From: Paenibacillus cellulosilyticus
Lineage (GTDB): Bacteria; Bacillota; Bacilli; Paenibacillales; Paenibacillaceae
Assembly (NCBI RefSeq): GCF_003182255.1
Contig: NZ_QGTQ01000012.1
Span: forward strand, 62,001 to 126,000
Reading direction: 5' to 3'
Length of the DNA: 64,000 nt
The translations under genes and the position numbers were made by a program. Below are positions 34,607 to 42,863 of the stretch, one piece after another. Within the stretch, counting starts at the first letter, position 1; every line of letters starts with the position of its first letter. The notes beneath the pieces are model-generated. The model saw only the letters and a list, made by a program, of their open reading frames with translations. It did not search any database and was not told the origin of the DNA.

Positions 34607-36427
34607 TTGGCAACGTTACTTCGATTACTGAAATACGTTAGACCGAGTGGAATGCTTGTAGTCGCAACATTAACGCTCATGCTCCTAGCGACGCTGATCG
34701 ATTTGCTGGCACCTTGGGTACTTCGCAAAGTATTCGACGACGGTATCAGCAAGAGCGACATGGGCATGGTTCTCATGCTTGCGCTAGCATTATTTGGCTT
34801 GCAGTTGGGCAAGAGCTTAGGCAGCTTCGCACAAGGCTACACGCAAGAACTGATTGGACAGAACGTCGTATTCACGCTTCGCAAGCAAATGTACGAACAT
34901 CTTCAGCGTCTGCCTTTCAAGTATTACGATAAGGCGCAGACCGGTCAGTTGATGTCCCGGATGACGGGCGATATTGAAGCGGTCAAGAACTTCGTTGGCT
35001 TCGGCGGGATGATGCTCGTAGCAGGCATGGCAACATTCGTTGGTACGCTCATCTTCATGTGCTCCATGCAATGGCAGGTTACGCTTCTTGCCTTAAGTCC
35101 GATTCCATTGCTGCTGATCGTTATGTGGATGTTCAGCCGCAAGGTAGGTCCGGCATGGGGCAAAATCCGCGAGCAGATGGGTCGTCTGACGACGACGCTT
35201 CAGGAGAACATCTCAGGCATTCGCGTCGTTAAAGCTTTCGCAAGCGAAAGTAAGGAGAAGAGCAAGTTCGCTGGACGAAACGAGCAGAATTTCGAGACGA
35301 ACATGCATCGCGCGAAGCTGGAAGCAAACGCTTTCCCACTGATGGGTTTCTTGGGTGGCCTGACGTTCCTCATCATGATCTGGGTCGGTGCTGTCTATGT
35401 AGCGAACGATAAAATGTCGCTCGGCACGTTCATGGCGTTCCAATGGTACACGTGGGGAATTATTTGGCCGCTTAACATGTTGGGCTGGCAGATCAACATC
35501 TTTCAGCAAGCGTTGAAAGCAGCTCCTCGGGTATTCGAAGTACTCGACACGAAGGTCGACATCGAGTCGCCGGCGGACGGCGGAATCGATGCAGCAACGA
35601 TTCGGGGTTCTGTGAAGTTCCAGAATGTCACGTTCGCCTTCGATAAGAAGTCCAATGAAGAACAGACTAAAGATCTGAGCAAGAAAGAAGCGGCAGCCGC
35701 TTCCGAACAAGATCGGATGGAACAAGAGAACCGTGCCGTGATCCATGACATTCAGCTCGACATCAAGCAAGGTGAGGTTATCGCCGTACTCGGTGCGACT
35801 GGTTCCGGCAAGAGCAGTCTGATCGCCCTGCTATCCCGCTTCTATGATGTATCGGAAGGTTCGGTACTGATCGACGGCATAGACGTAAGAGATTATGAAC
35901 TCGATGGACTGCGCCGCAGTATCGGCATCGTGCCGCAGGAGACGTTCCTATTCTCCGCATCGATTCGCGATAACATCGCCTTCGGACGCCCAGAAGCGAC
36001 GCAGGAGCAGATCGAGAATGCGGCGAAGAAAGCGCAAATTCATGCGTTCATCGTCAATATGCCGTACGGCTACGATACGCTGATTGGTGAGCGCGGCGTC
36101 GGCTTATCGGGTGGTCAGCGGCAGCGTGTAGCGCTTGCTCGTGCGATTCTGATGGATCCGCCAATTCTTGTACTCGACGAAGCGACAGCAAGCGTCGATA
36201 CAGCTACGGAATCAGCGATCCACGAAGGACTGCTGGAAGTCATGAAGGGGCGTACGACGTTCATCATCGCACAACGGCTGTCCTCGATCCGACGTGCGGA
36301 CCGCATTATCGTATTGGACAGCGGCAAGGTCGTACAGCAAGGCACACATCGCGAGCTGAATGAACAAGACGGCTTCTTCCGCAGGCTGCTGGAGCGGCAG
36401 GAAATGGCGGCGGCTTCTAGTCATTAA
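34607..36427 (+). CDS. ABC exporter half-transporter A (heterodimer partner)
   Basis: The 606 residues have a six-helix ABC membrane domain (1-310) and a C-terminal ATPase. Walker A is GATGSGKSSL, signature LSGGQRQRVALARAIL, and Walker B LVLDEATASVD. The H-loop His is replaced by Gln (IIAQRLSSI), a hallmark of the degenerate site in heterodimeric exporters such as BmrC and TM287. A charged insert (NEEQTKDLSKKEAAAASEQD, about 345-375) splits the first ATPase strands from the rest. Start TTG at 34607 follows GAGAGGAGAG. With the next gene it forms a multidrug or peptide exporter, probably antibiotic-induced. Confidence 0.9.
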   Translation: MATLLRLLKYVRPSGMLVVATLTLMLLATLIDLLAPWVLRKVFDDGISKSDMGMVLMLALALFGLQLGKSLGSFAQGYTQELIGQNVVFTLRKQMYEHLQRLPFKYYDKAQTGQLMSRMTGDIEAVKNFVGFGGMMLVAGMATFVGTLIFMCSMQWQVTLLALSPIPLLLIVMWMFSRKVGPAWGKIREQMGRLTTTLQENISGIRVVKAFASESKEKSKFAGRNEQNFETNMHRAKLEANAFPLMGFLGGLTFLIMIWVGAVYVANDKMSLGTFMAFQWYTWGIIWPLNMLGWQINIFQQALKAAPRVFEVLDTKVDIESPADGGIDAATIRGSVKFQNVTFAFDKKSNEEQTKDLSKKEAAAASEQDRMEQENRAVIHDIQLDIKQGEVIAVLGATGSGKSSLIALLSRFYDVSEGSVLIDGIDVRDYELDGLRRSIGIVPQETFLFSASIRDNIAFGRPEATQEQIENAAKKAQIHAFIVNMPYGYDTLIGERGVGLSGGQRQRVALARAILMDPPILVLDEATASVDTATESAIHEGLLEVMKGRTTFIIAQRLSSIRRADRIIVLDSGKVVQQGTHRELNEQDGFFRRLLERQEMAAASSH

Positions 36428-36524
36428 TGTCGTTAATAACCGATGGATGCGCGTAGTATCAGCAATTATCGTAATTTCATTACACTAATAATTAATAACA
36501 CTAACTATTAAGGGGGGAGTACCA

Positions 36525-38354
36525 GTGAGTCAAGTCGAATGGGATTCGGAAGACGAACTGGAGGAAAAGCCGTTTCAGCTCGCATACGTGCGAAGGCTCT
36601 TCCGCTATGTACTGCCGTATCGGCGAACACTCGGCATCGTCATCCTAATCGTTCTACTGAACATGGGGCTTAGCCTAGCCGAGCCGCTCATGCTCGGATA
36701 TATGATCGATGATGGTATTGTGAAGAAGGACTTTGAACTCATTACCTGGCTCGGCGTGTCGCTCCTTGCCTTCCGCCTCATTGGATGGCTGTTCGGCTAC
36801 TTGCACACGAAGCTGATCAACTTCACCGGACAACGGGTATTGTTCGATCTTCGTCAGCAGCTGTTCAATCACTTGCAGACGTTGTCCTTCCGATTCTTCG
36901 ACGGACGTCCTGCCGGCAAAATCATGTCGCGGATTACGAACGACACGAACGCAATCGGCGAGCTCGTGAACGGCGGTCTGATCACGACGGTCATGGAAGT
37001 GACGCATCTGGTCGGTATCGTTGCGATTCTGTTCTGGATGGATTGGCAGCTGGCGCTGCTGTCGTTCATTACATTCCCGCTGCTCTATCTGATCGTCGGC
37101 AAGCTGCGTCCGAAGATTGAAGGCTCTTGGTCGAAGTCTAGACGGACGATGTCGGCCATCAATGGTAACGTCAACGAGACGATTCAAGGCATGCGTGTCG
37201 TGCAGGCGTTCTCGCGTCAAAATGCGAACGACAAGAAGTTTAACGAGATTAACAGTAACAATAAATCGGCATTCATGCGTGCGATTCGGATGGAGTCGAC
37301 GGTATGGCCGCTCGTTGAATTGATCGGCATGATCGGTACGTGTATCGTCGTTTGGTTCGGTGCGAAGCGGGTTATCGATGGTGCATTAACGATCGGTTTC
37401 GTCATGGCGTTCATCAACTACTTATGGCGGTTCTGGGGACCGCTTAGCGCATTGTCTAAGGTATACAGCCAGCTGCTGTCGGCAATGGCTTCGGCAGAGC
37501 GCTTGTTCGAAATTCTTGATACCGAGCCTGAGGTGAAAAATGCTGCGAGAGCGAAGGAGCTTCCTCTGATTCGCGGCGAGGTTGAATTCAAGGATGTAGC
37601 GTTCCAATACGGTCCGGATAAGCCGGAAGTGCTTCACGACATTAACCTGAAGGTGAAGCCCGGTCAGCGCATCGCCATTGTTGGTCCAACGGGCGCAGGC
37701 AAGAGTACGATCGTCAACCTGCTCATGCGCTTCTATGATGTGACCGCTGGTCAGGTGACAATTGATGGACATGATGTGAAGGACGTCACGCTCGAATCAC
37801 TGCGCAGCCAGATGGGCATCGTGCTGCAGGACTCGTTCATTTTCTCCGGAACGATTGAAGAGAACCTTCGTTACGGTAACGAAGATGCGACGGATGAGCA
37901 GCTCATGGAAGCAGCGAAGAGCGTACGTATCGATCAATTCGTGAGCAAGTTCGCCGACGGCTATCAGACACAGGTAGAGGAGCGCGGCAGCAAGCTGTCT
38001 GTCGGTCAGCGTCAGCTTCTCGCATTTGGACGTGTGCTGCTCAGCGATCCGCGAATCCTGATTCTCGACGAGGCAACGTCGAGCGTCGATACGGAGACGG
38101 AGCTGCATATCCAGACGGCTCTGGCACGGGTGCTGGAAGGCAGAACGGCCTTCATTATTGCCCACCGATTATCGACGATTCGCGATGCGGATCTGATCGT
38201 GGTCGTGCGAGACGGCAGTATTACGGAGCTCGGCACGCATGATGAATTGATGAAGACGAGCGGTTTGTACGCGAATCTTGTTCATTCCCAGCTGCTCATG
38301 CAGCAATCGTTCAACGACGTGCTGAACGAGAAATCGGAGCAGCAGGTTGGGTAG
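36525..38354 (+). CDS. ABC exporter half-transporter B (heterodimer partner)
   Basis: This 609-residue half-transporter has six membrane helices and one ATPase: Walker A GPTGAGKST, Walker B LILDEATSSVD, and an intact H-loop (IIAHRLSTI). Its signature motif is LSVGQRQ rather than LSGGQ. Because each ATP site combines Walker A/B and H-loop of one subunit with the signature of the other, the degenerate site would be formed by this SVGQ and the Gln H-loop of half-transporter A, while the second site stays competent. The GTG start follows AGGGGGGAG. A 97-base gap separates it from the first exporter gene. Confidence 0.9.
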   Translation: MSQVEWDSEDELEEKPFQLAYVRRLFRYVLPYRRTLGIVILIVLLNMGLSLAEPLMLGYMIDDGIVKKDFELITWLGVSLLAFRLIGWLFGYLHTKLINFTGQRVLFDLRQQLFNHLQTLSFRFFDGRPAGKIMSRITNDTNAIGELVNGGLITTVMEVTHLVGIVAILFWMDWQLALLSFITFPLLYLIVGKLRPKIEGSWSKSRRTMSAINGNVNETIQGMRVVQAFSRQNANDKKFNEINSNNKSAFMRAIRMESTVWPLVELIGMIGTCIVVWFGAKRVIDGALTIGFVMAFINYLWRFWGPLSALSKVYSQLLSAMASAERLFEILDTEPEVKNAARAKELPLIRGEVEFKDVAFQYGPDKPEVLHDINLKVKPGQRIAIVGPTGAGKSTIVNLLMRFYDVTAGQVTIDGHDVKDVTLESLRSQMGIVLQDSFIFSGTIEENLRYGNEDATDEQLMEAAKSVRIDQFVSKFADGYQTQVEERGSKLSVGQRQLLAFGRVLLSDPRILILDEATSSVDTETELHIQTALARVLEGRTAFIIAHRLSTIRDADLIVVVRDGSITELGTHDELMKTSGLYANLVHSQLLMQQSFNDVLNEKSEQQVG

Positions 38355-38365
38355 GTCGGTGTATG

Positions 38366-38402
38366 AAGCAGATTGCGGAGAAATTCCGTAATCTGCTTTT
38401 TT
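38366..38402 (+). terminator. Intrinsic terminator of the exporter operon
   Basis: AAGCAGATTGCGGA pairs with TCCGTAATCTGCTT, with one mismatch in the stem, followed by a T-tract. Confidence 0.87.
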
Positions 38403-38499
38403 CGTCATGCAACCATTTGATTAGGAGGAACGTCTGTAGGTATAGAATGACACGATTTCGATTACGCGAATGAATTTTACATAAGGAGTGGTCCTACGA

Positions 38500-39888
38500 A
38501 TGAAGCAGAAGACGAATATGGTGATGCCGCGATGGTCCAAGATTTTGATCGGTGCAGGTGCGACAGCCCTTCTGCTGTTCGGGGCGCTCCCCGAAACGAA
38601 TACGAATCAAGTATTGGCAGATCAGCCTGCTGTATCGGTAAACTGGGGTACATACGAAGTAAATGCACCTTACCTGAAGCCGCAGTGGTCATTCGCTGTG
38701 AGCAACTGGAACTCCTCCTATAGTGGAATGGAGTCAAAGGCAGCGCTTGCTGAAGATGGACGAGTTATCGCTATTGATAGCAAAGGCCAACTGATCGCGC
38801 TGGATGCCGCTACGGGTAAGAGCCTGTGGGTGAATGGCAATAGCTGGCGGCCGATGCTTACCTATAATCAAGGAACTGTTTACGGTGCGCTCAATGATGG
38901 TCGTGTATGCGCAATAAGTGGTGCCGGGAATCTGAAATGGAGGACCGCTGTAAAGGTGGAAGGCATACAATCGATTGAACCAAACGGTGATACGATATAT
39001 GTAACAGCTAATATGAAGCTTTATGCATTCAATGCTGCAACCGGTGCTCTTCGTTGGCAGACAGAGGAGAAAGGATTGGAATACTCGGCTGGTTTTGGCG
39101 GCTTACAACTGGTCGATGGCGTCATCATTCGAACTTATATTGTACAAGGAGCGCTATCGTCATCACAGATAAATGCTTATGATGCGAAGACTGGCAAGCA
39201 GCTGTGGACACGGTTCAAGTCGCAGGATCCTATCGCGATTCGTGGGGGACTACTCTATTCGGTGCAGGACAGCTATAACATGGGTAACTACGAGACGACG
39301 GATGATGGTCAGATTCGTGAATCGCTGGTGATGCACGCCATTAATGCTCGCACCGGTGAGGTGAAAGGAACGCGTACGTACAGCTGGACGAGCAAATTTG
39401 ATCCTACGCAATCGGTTCAAGTGGGAATTAATGGTGCGCCGATACTGGATGGCGATAAGCTGTATATTTTCCAAGGAGAGAAGCTTGCGCAGTATGACTT
39501 CAGTCAATATAAGCCGAATGCTGCGCCGGTGAAGACATGGGGACAGTATTTGAAAGATGTCTATCCGCTGTATGCTGTACATGGAGATCGGATGCTGTAT
39601 CGCAACTACAATACCGGAGCGCTCACTGCGATGAAGCTTGCGAATGGTCAGGTGATTGGCTGGCAGGTCGATAATCCGGTGGTACAGACGGACATTTATG
39701 ATAATGGCCTGTATGTCGGTCAGTCGGATGGCGTATTCCATGCTTATGATTATGCTACGACAAAGCCAATTTTCTCGGTGAAGGCCAGTTCCCGTTACTT
39801 CGGACCGACATTGAAAACGAACGACATGATTATTGTGCAGAGCAAAGGAATGCTGCAAGCGGTGAAACTGCCGGCGGCGATGAAGTAA
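38500..39888 (+). CDS. Exported PQQ-binding-like beta-propeller protein
   Basis: The 462 residues begin with a signal-type segment (basic MKQKTNMVMPRWSK, then ILIGAGATALLLFGALP), likely cleaved near residue 35-40. The rest is a beta-propeller of PQQ/PQQ_2-type blades, each with the motif of the kind GQLIALDAATGKSLW, MKLYAFNAATGALRW and INAYDAKTGKQLW. These bind no cofactor in many bacteria and serve as surface scaffolds. It has no enzyme-specific residues that I can assign. The ATG at 38500 is 11 bases after AAGGAG; the GTG at 38488 overlaps that site. A terminator follows. Confidence 0.8.
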   Translation: MKQKTNMVMPRWSKILIGAGATALLLFGALPETNTNQVLADQPAVSVNWGTYEVNAPYLKPQWSFAVSNWNSSYSGMESKAALAEDGRVIAIDSKGQLIALDAATGKSLWVNGNSWRPMLTYNQGTVYGALNDGRVCAISGAGNLKWRTAVKVEGIQSIEPNGDTIYVTANMKLYAFNAATGALRWQTEEKGLEYSAGFGGLQLVDGVIIRTYIVQGALSSSQINAYDAKTGKQLWTRFKSQDPIAIRGGLLYSVQDSYNMGNYETTDDGQIRESLVMHAINARTGEVKGTRTYSWTSKFDPTQSVQVGINGAPILDGDKLYIFQGEKLAQYDFSQYKPNAAPVKTWGQYLKDVYPLYAVHGDRMLYRNYNTGALTAMKLANGQVIGWQVDNPVVQTDIYDNGLYVGQSDGVFHAYDYATTKPIFSVKASSRYFGPTLKTNDMIIVQSKGMLQAVKLPAAMK

Positions 39889-39910
39889 ACAGAGGTTAGT
39901 TTGAGAGATA

Positions 39911-39938
39911 GACAGTGCCTTCGGGCGCTGTTTTTTTT
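39911..39938 (+). terminator. Intrinsic terminator after the beta-propeller gene
   Basis: ACAGTGCC, loop TTCG, GGCGCTGT (one mismatch), then eight Ts to 39938. Confidence 0.88.
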
Positions 39939-40049
39939 GTTCTATACCCCCTTGGCCGTATCTTCTTGAAACGAAGGAAAACAAGTCATCTTTCTTGGAA
40001 CCTTACATAGGTTAAAGTGTACTTGCTTGCTGTATAAGGAGGGCTGAGC

Positions 40050-40358
40050 ATGAGACGGCTAATTCTTCTGGTTGGTGTGATCTTACTTGCATTGCTATGG
40101 ACGAATCCGGATCGTTCTGATTTCGAAAAGTGGGTGTATAAGAAAGAAGTCATCCATTTTCAGAGAAGTACACCATTAGAGCCCGTTAATTATAGAAGTA
40201 GAAACTATCTGTTGTTCTCGATACATGAACTTTCGGTCTTAAGGCAGCAGACGGATTCGATTACCGAATACGACTCCTACGCAGGTGTGGGCGTACTTGG
40301 CATCATCTTTCCAACTTCAGCTCCTAATATTGATGGGAGGCAGTCGCCAGTATTTTGA
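40050..40358 (+). CDS. Small exported hypothetical protein, 102 residues
   Basis: It starts MRRLILLVGVILLALLW, a short signal peptide or membrane anchor of about 17 residues. A small outside domain follows that includes DFEKWVYKKEVIHF and YRSRNYLLFSIHELSVL, and a VGVLGIIFP segment. This matches a small Bacillales DUF4359-type secreted family (uncertain recall). AAGGAGGGC precedes the ATG. Its stop lies 39 bases before the SDR gene start on the same strand, so they may share a transcript, although their roles look unrelated. Confidence 0.72.
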   Translation: MRRLILLVGVILLALLWTNPDRSDFEKWVYKKEVIHFQRSTPLEPVNYRSRNYLLFSIHELSVLRQQTDSITEYDSYAGVGVLGIIFPTSAPNIDGRQSPVF

Positions 40359-40396
40359 AGTTCGTTCATTACGTTTCGGCAAAGGAGAATAGTCGA

Positions 40397-41251
40397 ATGG
40401 GACCGTTTGCGAAGGATTTGTTGAAGGGCAAAGTCGTTCTCATTACTGGAGGAGCGACCGGACTCGGGCGTGCGATGGGGGAAACGTTCCTAGAGCTAGG
40501 GGCGCATCTTGCGATCGCCAGCCGTCGAGAGGACGTGCTAAAGAAGGCGGCCCAAGAGATGAGCGGGGATGAACGCAACGTGTTCTACCAACGCTGTGAC
40601 GTCCGGGACCCTGCCCAAATTCAGGAGCTTGTAGACGCGGTGGAGCAGCATTTTGGACATATTGATATACTCGTCAACAATGCGGCCGGTAACTTCATCA
40701 GCCCGACCGAGCGCCTCTCTCCCCGCGCTGTCGACGTGGTTCTGAACATCGTGCTGCATGGTACGTTCTATACAACGCTGGAAATCGGCAAAAGGTGGAT
40801 CGAGCAAGGGCGCGGAGGCACCATGCTGAATATCGTGACAACTTACGCGTCCACAGGCTCGGCGTTCGTTGTGCCGTCCGCAGCGGCCAAGGCGGGCGTA
40901 TTGGCGTTGACCCGCTCTCTTGCGGTGGAATGGGCGCGCCATGGCATCCGCCAGGTCGCCATCGCACCTGGGCCGTTCCCAACGGAAGGCGCTTGGTCCA
41001 GGCTTTCCCCTACTCCCGAGCTAGAGGAGAAGATGATTGACCGTATACCGCTTCGGCGGGTAGGTGATAAAGAGGAACTTGCTTATCTAGCCGCCTATCT
41101 GATCTCCGATTACGCCGCGTATATGAACGGAGAAGTCGTTACGATCGACGGAGGAGAGTGGCTTCAAGGCGCCGGCCAATTCAACGACTTGCTCGAGGTT
41201 ACCGCGCAGCAGTGGGATCTGCTTGCCGAGATGACACGCAAAGGCAAATAA
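40397..41251 (+). CDS. fadH: 2,4-dienoyl-CoA reductase-type SDR
   Basis: This 284-residue short-chain dehydrogenase has the NADPH motif GGATGLGRAMGETF and LVNNAAGNF. The segment TTYASTGSAFVVPSAAAKAGVLAL and APGPFPTEGAWSRLSP matches the fingerprint of mitochondrial-type 2,4-dienoyl-CoA reductases (DECR1/PDCR, B. subtilis FadH/YkuF), where the usual Tyr of the YxxxK motif is replaced by a different arrangement. It removes a double bond in breakdown of unsaturated fatty acids. AAAGGAG precedes the ATG at 40397; an earlier in-frame ATG at 40355 has no binding site. It is more GC-rich than the VOC genes after it. Confidence 0.85.
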   Translation: MGPFAKDLLKGKVVLITGGATGLGRAMGETFLELGAHLAIASRREDVLKKAAQEMSGDERNVFYQRCDVRDPAQIQELVDAVEQHFGHIDILVNNAAGNFISPTERLSPRAVDVVLNIVLHGTFYTTLEIGKRWIEQGRGGTMLNIVTTYASTGSAFVVPSAAAKAGVLALTRSLAVEWARHGIRQVAIAPGPFPTEGAWSRLSPTPELEEKMIDRIPLRRVGDKEELAYLAAYLISDYAAYMNGEVVTIDGGEWLQGAGQFNDLLEVTAQQWDLLAEMTRKGK

Positions 41252-41295
41252 CGAGGACAATCTGGATGGGAAGAATAGTTGTGTTGTAGAAAATA

Positions 41296-41324
41296 TTTAC
41301 AACAGAACAAATGTTCTGTACAAT
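41296..41324 (+). promoter_or_regulatory. Promoter with LexA-like palindrome filling the spacer
   Basis: -35 TTTACA (41296-41301), exact 17-base spacer, -10 TACAAT (41319-41324). The spacer is almost wholly the palindrome ACAGAACAAATGTTCTGT (41302-41319), whose core AGAACAAATGTTCT matches 12 of 14 positions of CGAACRNRYGTTCG. It drives the first VOC gene. Confidence 0.65.
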
Positions 41325-41360
41325 AAAAGGGAAACATATCACAATAAAGGTGGTTTCCCA

Positions 41361-41723
41361 ATGAGTGAACAAGTTGTTGAACGATTTATTGATCGGATTG
41401 ACGCGGTATTCCTTCCGGTAAGGAATCTTCAGGAATCATTGGAATGGTATCAACAAGTGTTTGGGTTTGGTCTACGCTGGAGCAATGAAAGGATGGCTGG
41501 ATTAGCGATTGCACCGAATTGCGGATTTCATATCGTACAAATTCCAGACTTTGAACCTATTAATAAGTACACCCCTTTCAATTTTGTTGTGAACAATGCA
41601 GATGAAGTCAGGGAAAGACTCGAACAACTTGGAGTAGAAGTGTCCGAGATAAGGAATGGAGAACCTAGACGATTTGACCTTACGGATATTAATGGAAATA
41701 TGATTAGTGTGATTCAACTATAG
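41361..41723 (+). CDS. VOC (glyoxalase/bleomycin-resistance fold) protein 1
   Basis: The 120 residues hold two beta-alpha-beta-beta-beta modules, starting RIDAVFLPVRNLQESLEWYQQVFGFGLRW and ending ITDLNGNMISV-like (DLTDINGNMISVIQL). The strand-1 metal-ligand His of true glyoxalases is not present (DAVFLPV), so a metal-enzyme role is doubtful. It could bind and sequester a small toxic compound. AAGGTGG precedes the ATG. It is the first gene of an AT-rich VOC cluster and the one under the LexA-like promoter at 41296. Confidence 0.85.
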   Translation: MSEQVVERFIDRIDAVFLPVRNLQESLEWYQQVFGFGLRWSNERMAGLAIAPNCGFHIVQIPDFEPINKYTPFNFVVNNADEVRERLEQLGVEVSEIRNGEPRRFDLTDINGNMISVIQL

Positions 41724-41738
41724 ATTTGCTATTAAATC

Positions 41739-41967
41739 AGCGGGCGGATTGAAAGCGTGTACATACCAGTGAAGAACGCTGCCGGCGAACTTCATCACGC
41801 ATGATTGGGACGAACATAATGAGGAACATGAGATGGAGTCTATTTGTTTTGAAGTAACAGAACTGGATGAACTTTATGACCAAATGAAAAGAGCCGGCGG
41901 ATGCGGACGAGCATTTTACTTCTATGACCCTGATGGGAACAAGTATGCAGCATGGCAAGGAGTCTGA
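41739..41967 (+). pseudogene. Degenerate VOC gene fragment
   Basis: One frame reads RIESVYIPVKN, the start of a VOC domain, and soon hits TGA. Another frame from about 41791 reads FITHDWDEHNEEHEMESIC and then FEVTELDELYDQMKRAGG and FYFYDPDGNKYAAWQGV, the second half of the domain, to a stop at 41965. There is no ribosome binding site. At least one frameshift and loss of about 30-40 central residues are needed to explain it. Confidence 0.72.
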
Positions 41968-42012
41968 TACTCAACTTACGGGAAGTTATATTTTGATTAA
42001 GGAGTTGATTTC

Positions 42013-42351
42013 TTGACACTAGTAAAGAATCACATTGTTGACCTTTATATTTCGTGTGAAGATGAAAAGCGCGCAAAGAACTGGTACTTAAACGTATTAG
42101 GGTTAACTGATTTAGTGATGGACAATGGCTGTAGACTTTTGTTAATAGAATGGGGAGAAAAACATAAGCCAATCGTTGATGGGGCTGTGTTTAGCCTCCA
42201 AGCTCCTGATATTCATAAAGCTCACTCTGAACTAAAGCGAAGAGGCGCTAAAGTTGATGAAGAGGTCGTGCAATTCGGTGCGAAATCTCTTGGGTTTCAC
42301 GTCATTGATTCTGAGGGAAATGTAATTTTGATTATAGACCAATCGAGTTAA
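42013..42351 (+). CDS. VOC-fold protein 2
   Basis: The 112-residue product starts MTLVKNHIVDLYISCEDEKRAKNWYLNVLGL and ends with VIDSEGNVILIIDQSS, the standard VOC pattern of two modules. It resembles the glyoxalase/dioxygenase superfamily; no substrate can be assigned. TTG at 42013 follows AAGGAG with about 8 bases between. It is 11 bases before the next gene's start, suggesting a shared transcript. Confidence 0.82.
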   Translation: MTLVKNHIVDLYISCEDEKRAKNWYLNVLGLTDLVMDNGCRLLLIEWGEKHKPIVDGAVFSLQAPDIHKAHSELKRRGAKVDEEVVQFGAKSLGFHVIDSEGNVILIIDQSS

Positions 42352-42362
42352 GGAGCATGACA

Positions 42363-42821
42363 ATGAGTGAGAAGAATGCAGCACATCAAGCAAAACCTGT
42401 ACCATTTCTGGACGAAACCTTTCAGGTTCGTCTCGTCTCTGATTTGAAAGCATCACTGGCTTATTATCGGGATGCCCTTGGTTGTGACGTTGATGATTGG
42501 GGGCATGCCAAGCGTGGCGGAATGCGTGTTCTTCTGCAACAGGCGAAGAGTCGTGATGATGTAAGGCCCAATGCAGCTTCAATAAACCGCAATGATTATC
42601 CTGCGGAGTGGGATGGGCCTGATTACGGCTGGGACTCATTTGTTCACATCAGTTGGGAGGACTTCGAGATCTATATCGAAGAAGTGCGCAATAAGTGCGG
42701 CAAGATCGCGGTAGAGCCATTCTTATTTGTTGCGCATGGACGCTGGGAAGTCAAGAACGTGTACTTGCAAGATCTCGACGGCTATACGATCGTATTGGGA
42801 ACGATGCGTGGTTTGGAGTGA
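42363..42821 (+). CDS. VOC-fold protein 3, bleomycin-resistance-like
   Basis: This 152-residue VOC protein contains FQVRLVSDLKASLAYYRDALGCDVDDW, a central GGMRVLLQQAKSRDDVRPN loop and a C-terminal module ending YLQDLDGYTIVLGTMRG. It is longer than its neighbours through a loop rich in Asp and Trp (DYPAEWDGPDYGWDSF). Homologs are often called glyoxalase superfamily or bleomycin-binding proteins. AAGGAG lies 7 bases before the ATG at 42363; an ATG at 42357 is too close to that site. Confidence 0.82.
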   Translation: MSEKNAAHQAKPVPFLDETFQVRLVSDLKASLAYYRDALGCDVDDWGHAKRGGMRVLLQQAKSRDDVRPNAASINRNDYPAEWDGPDYGWDSFVHISWEDFEIYIEEVRNKCGKIAVEPFLFVAHGRWEVKNVYLQDLDGYTIVLGTMRGLE

Positions 42822-42863
42822 ATATCGTACAGTAAAGATGATGTTGCAATGGAGGGGCAGAAG

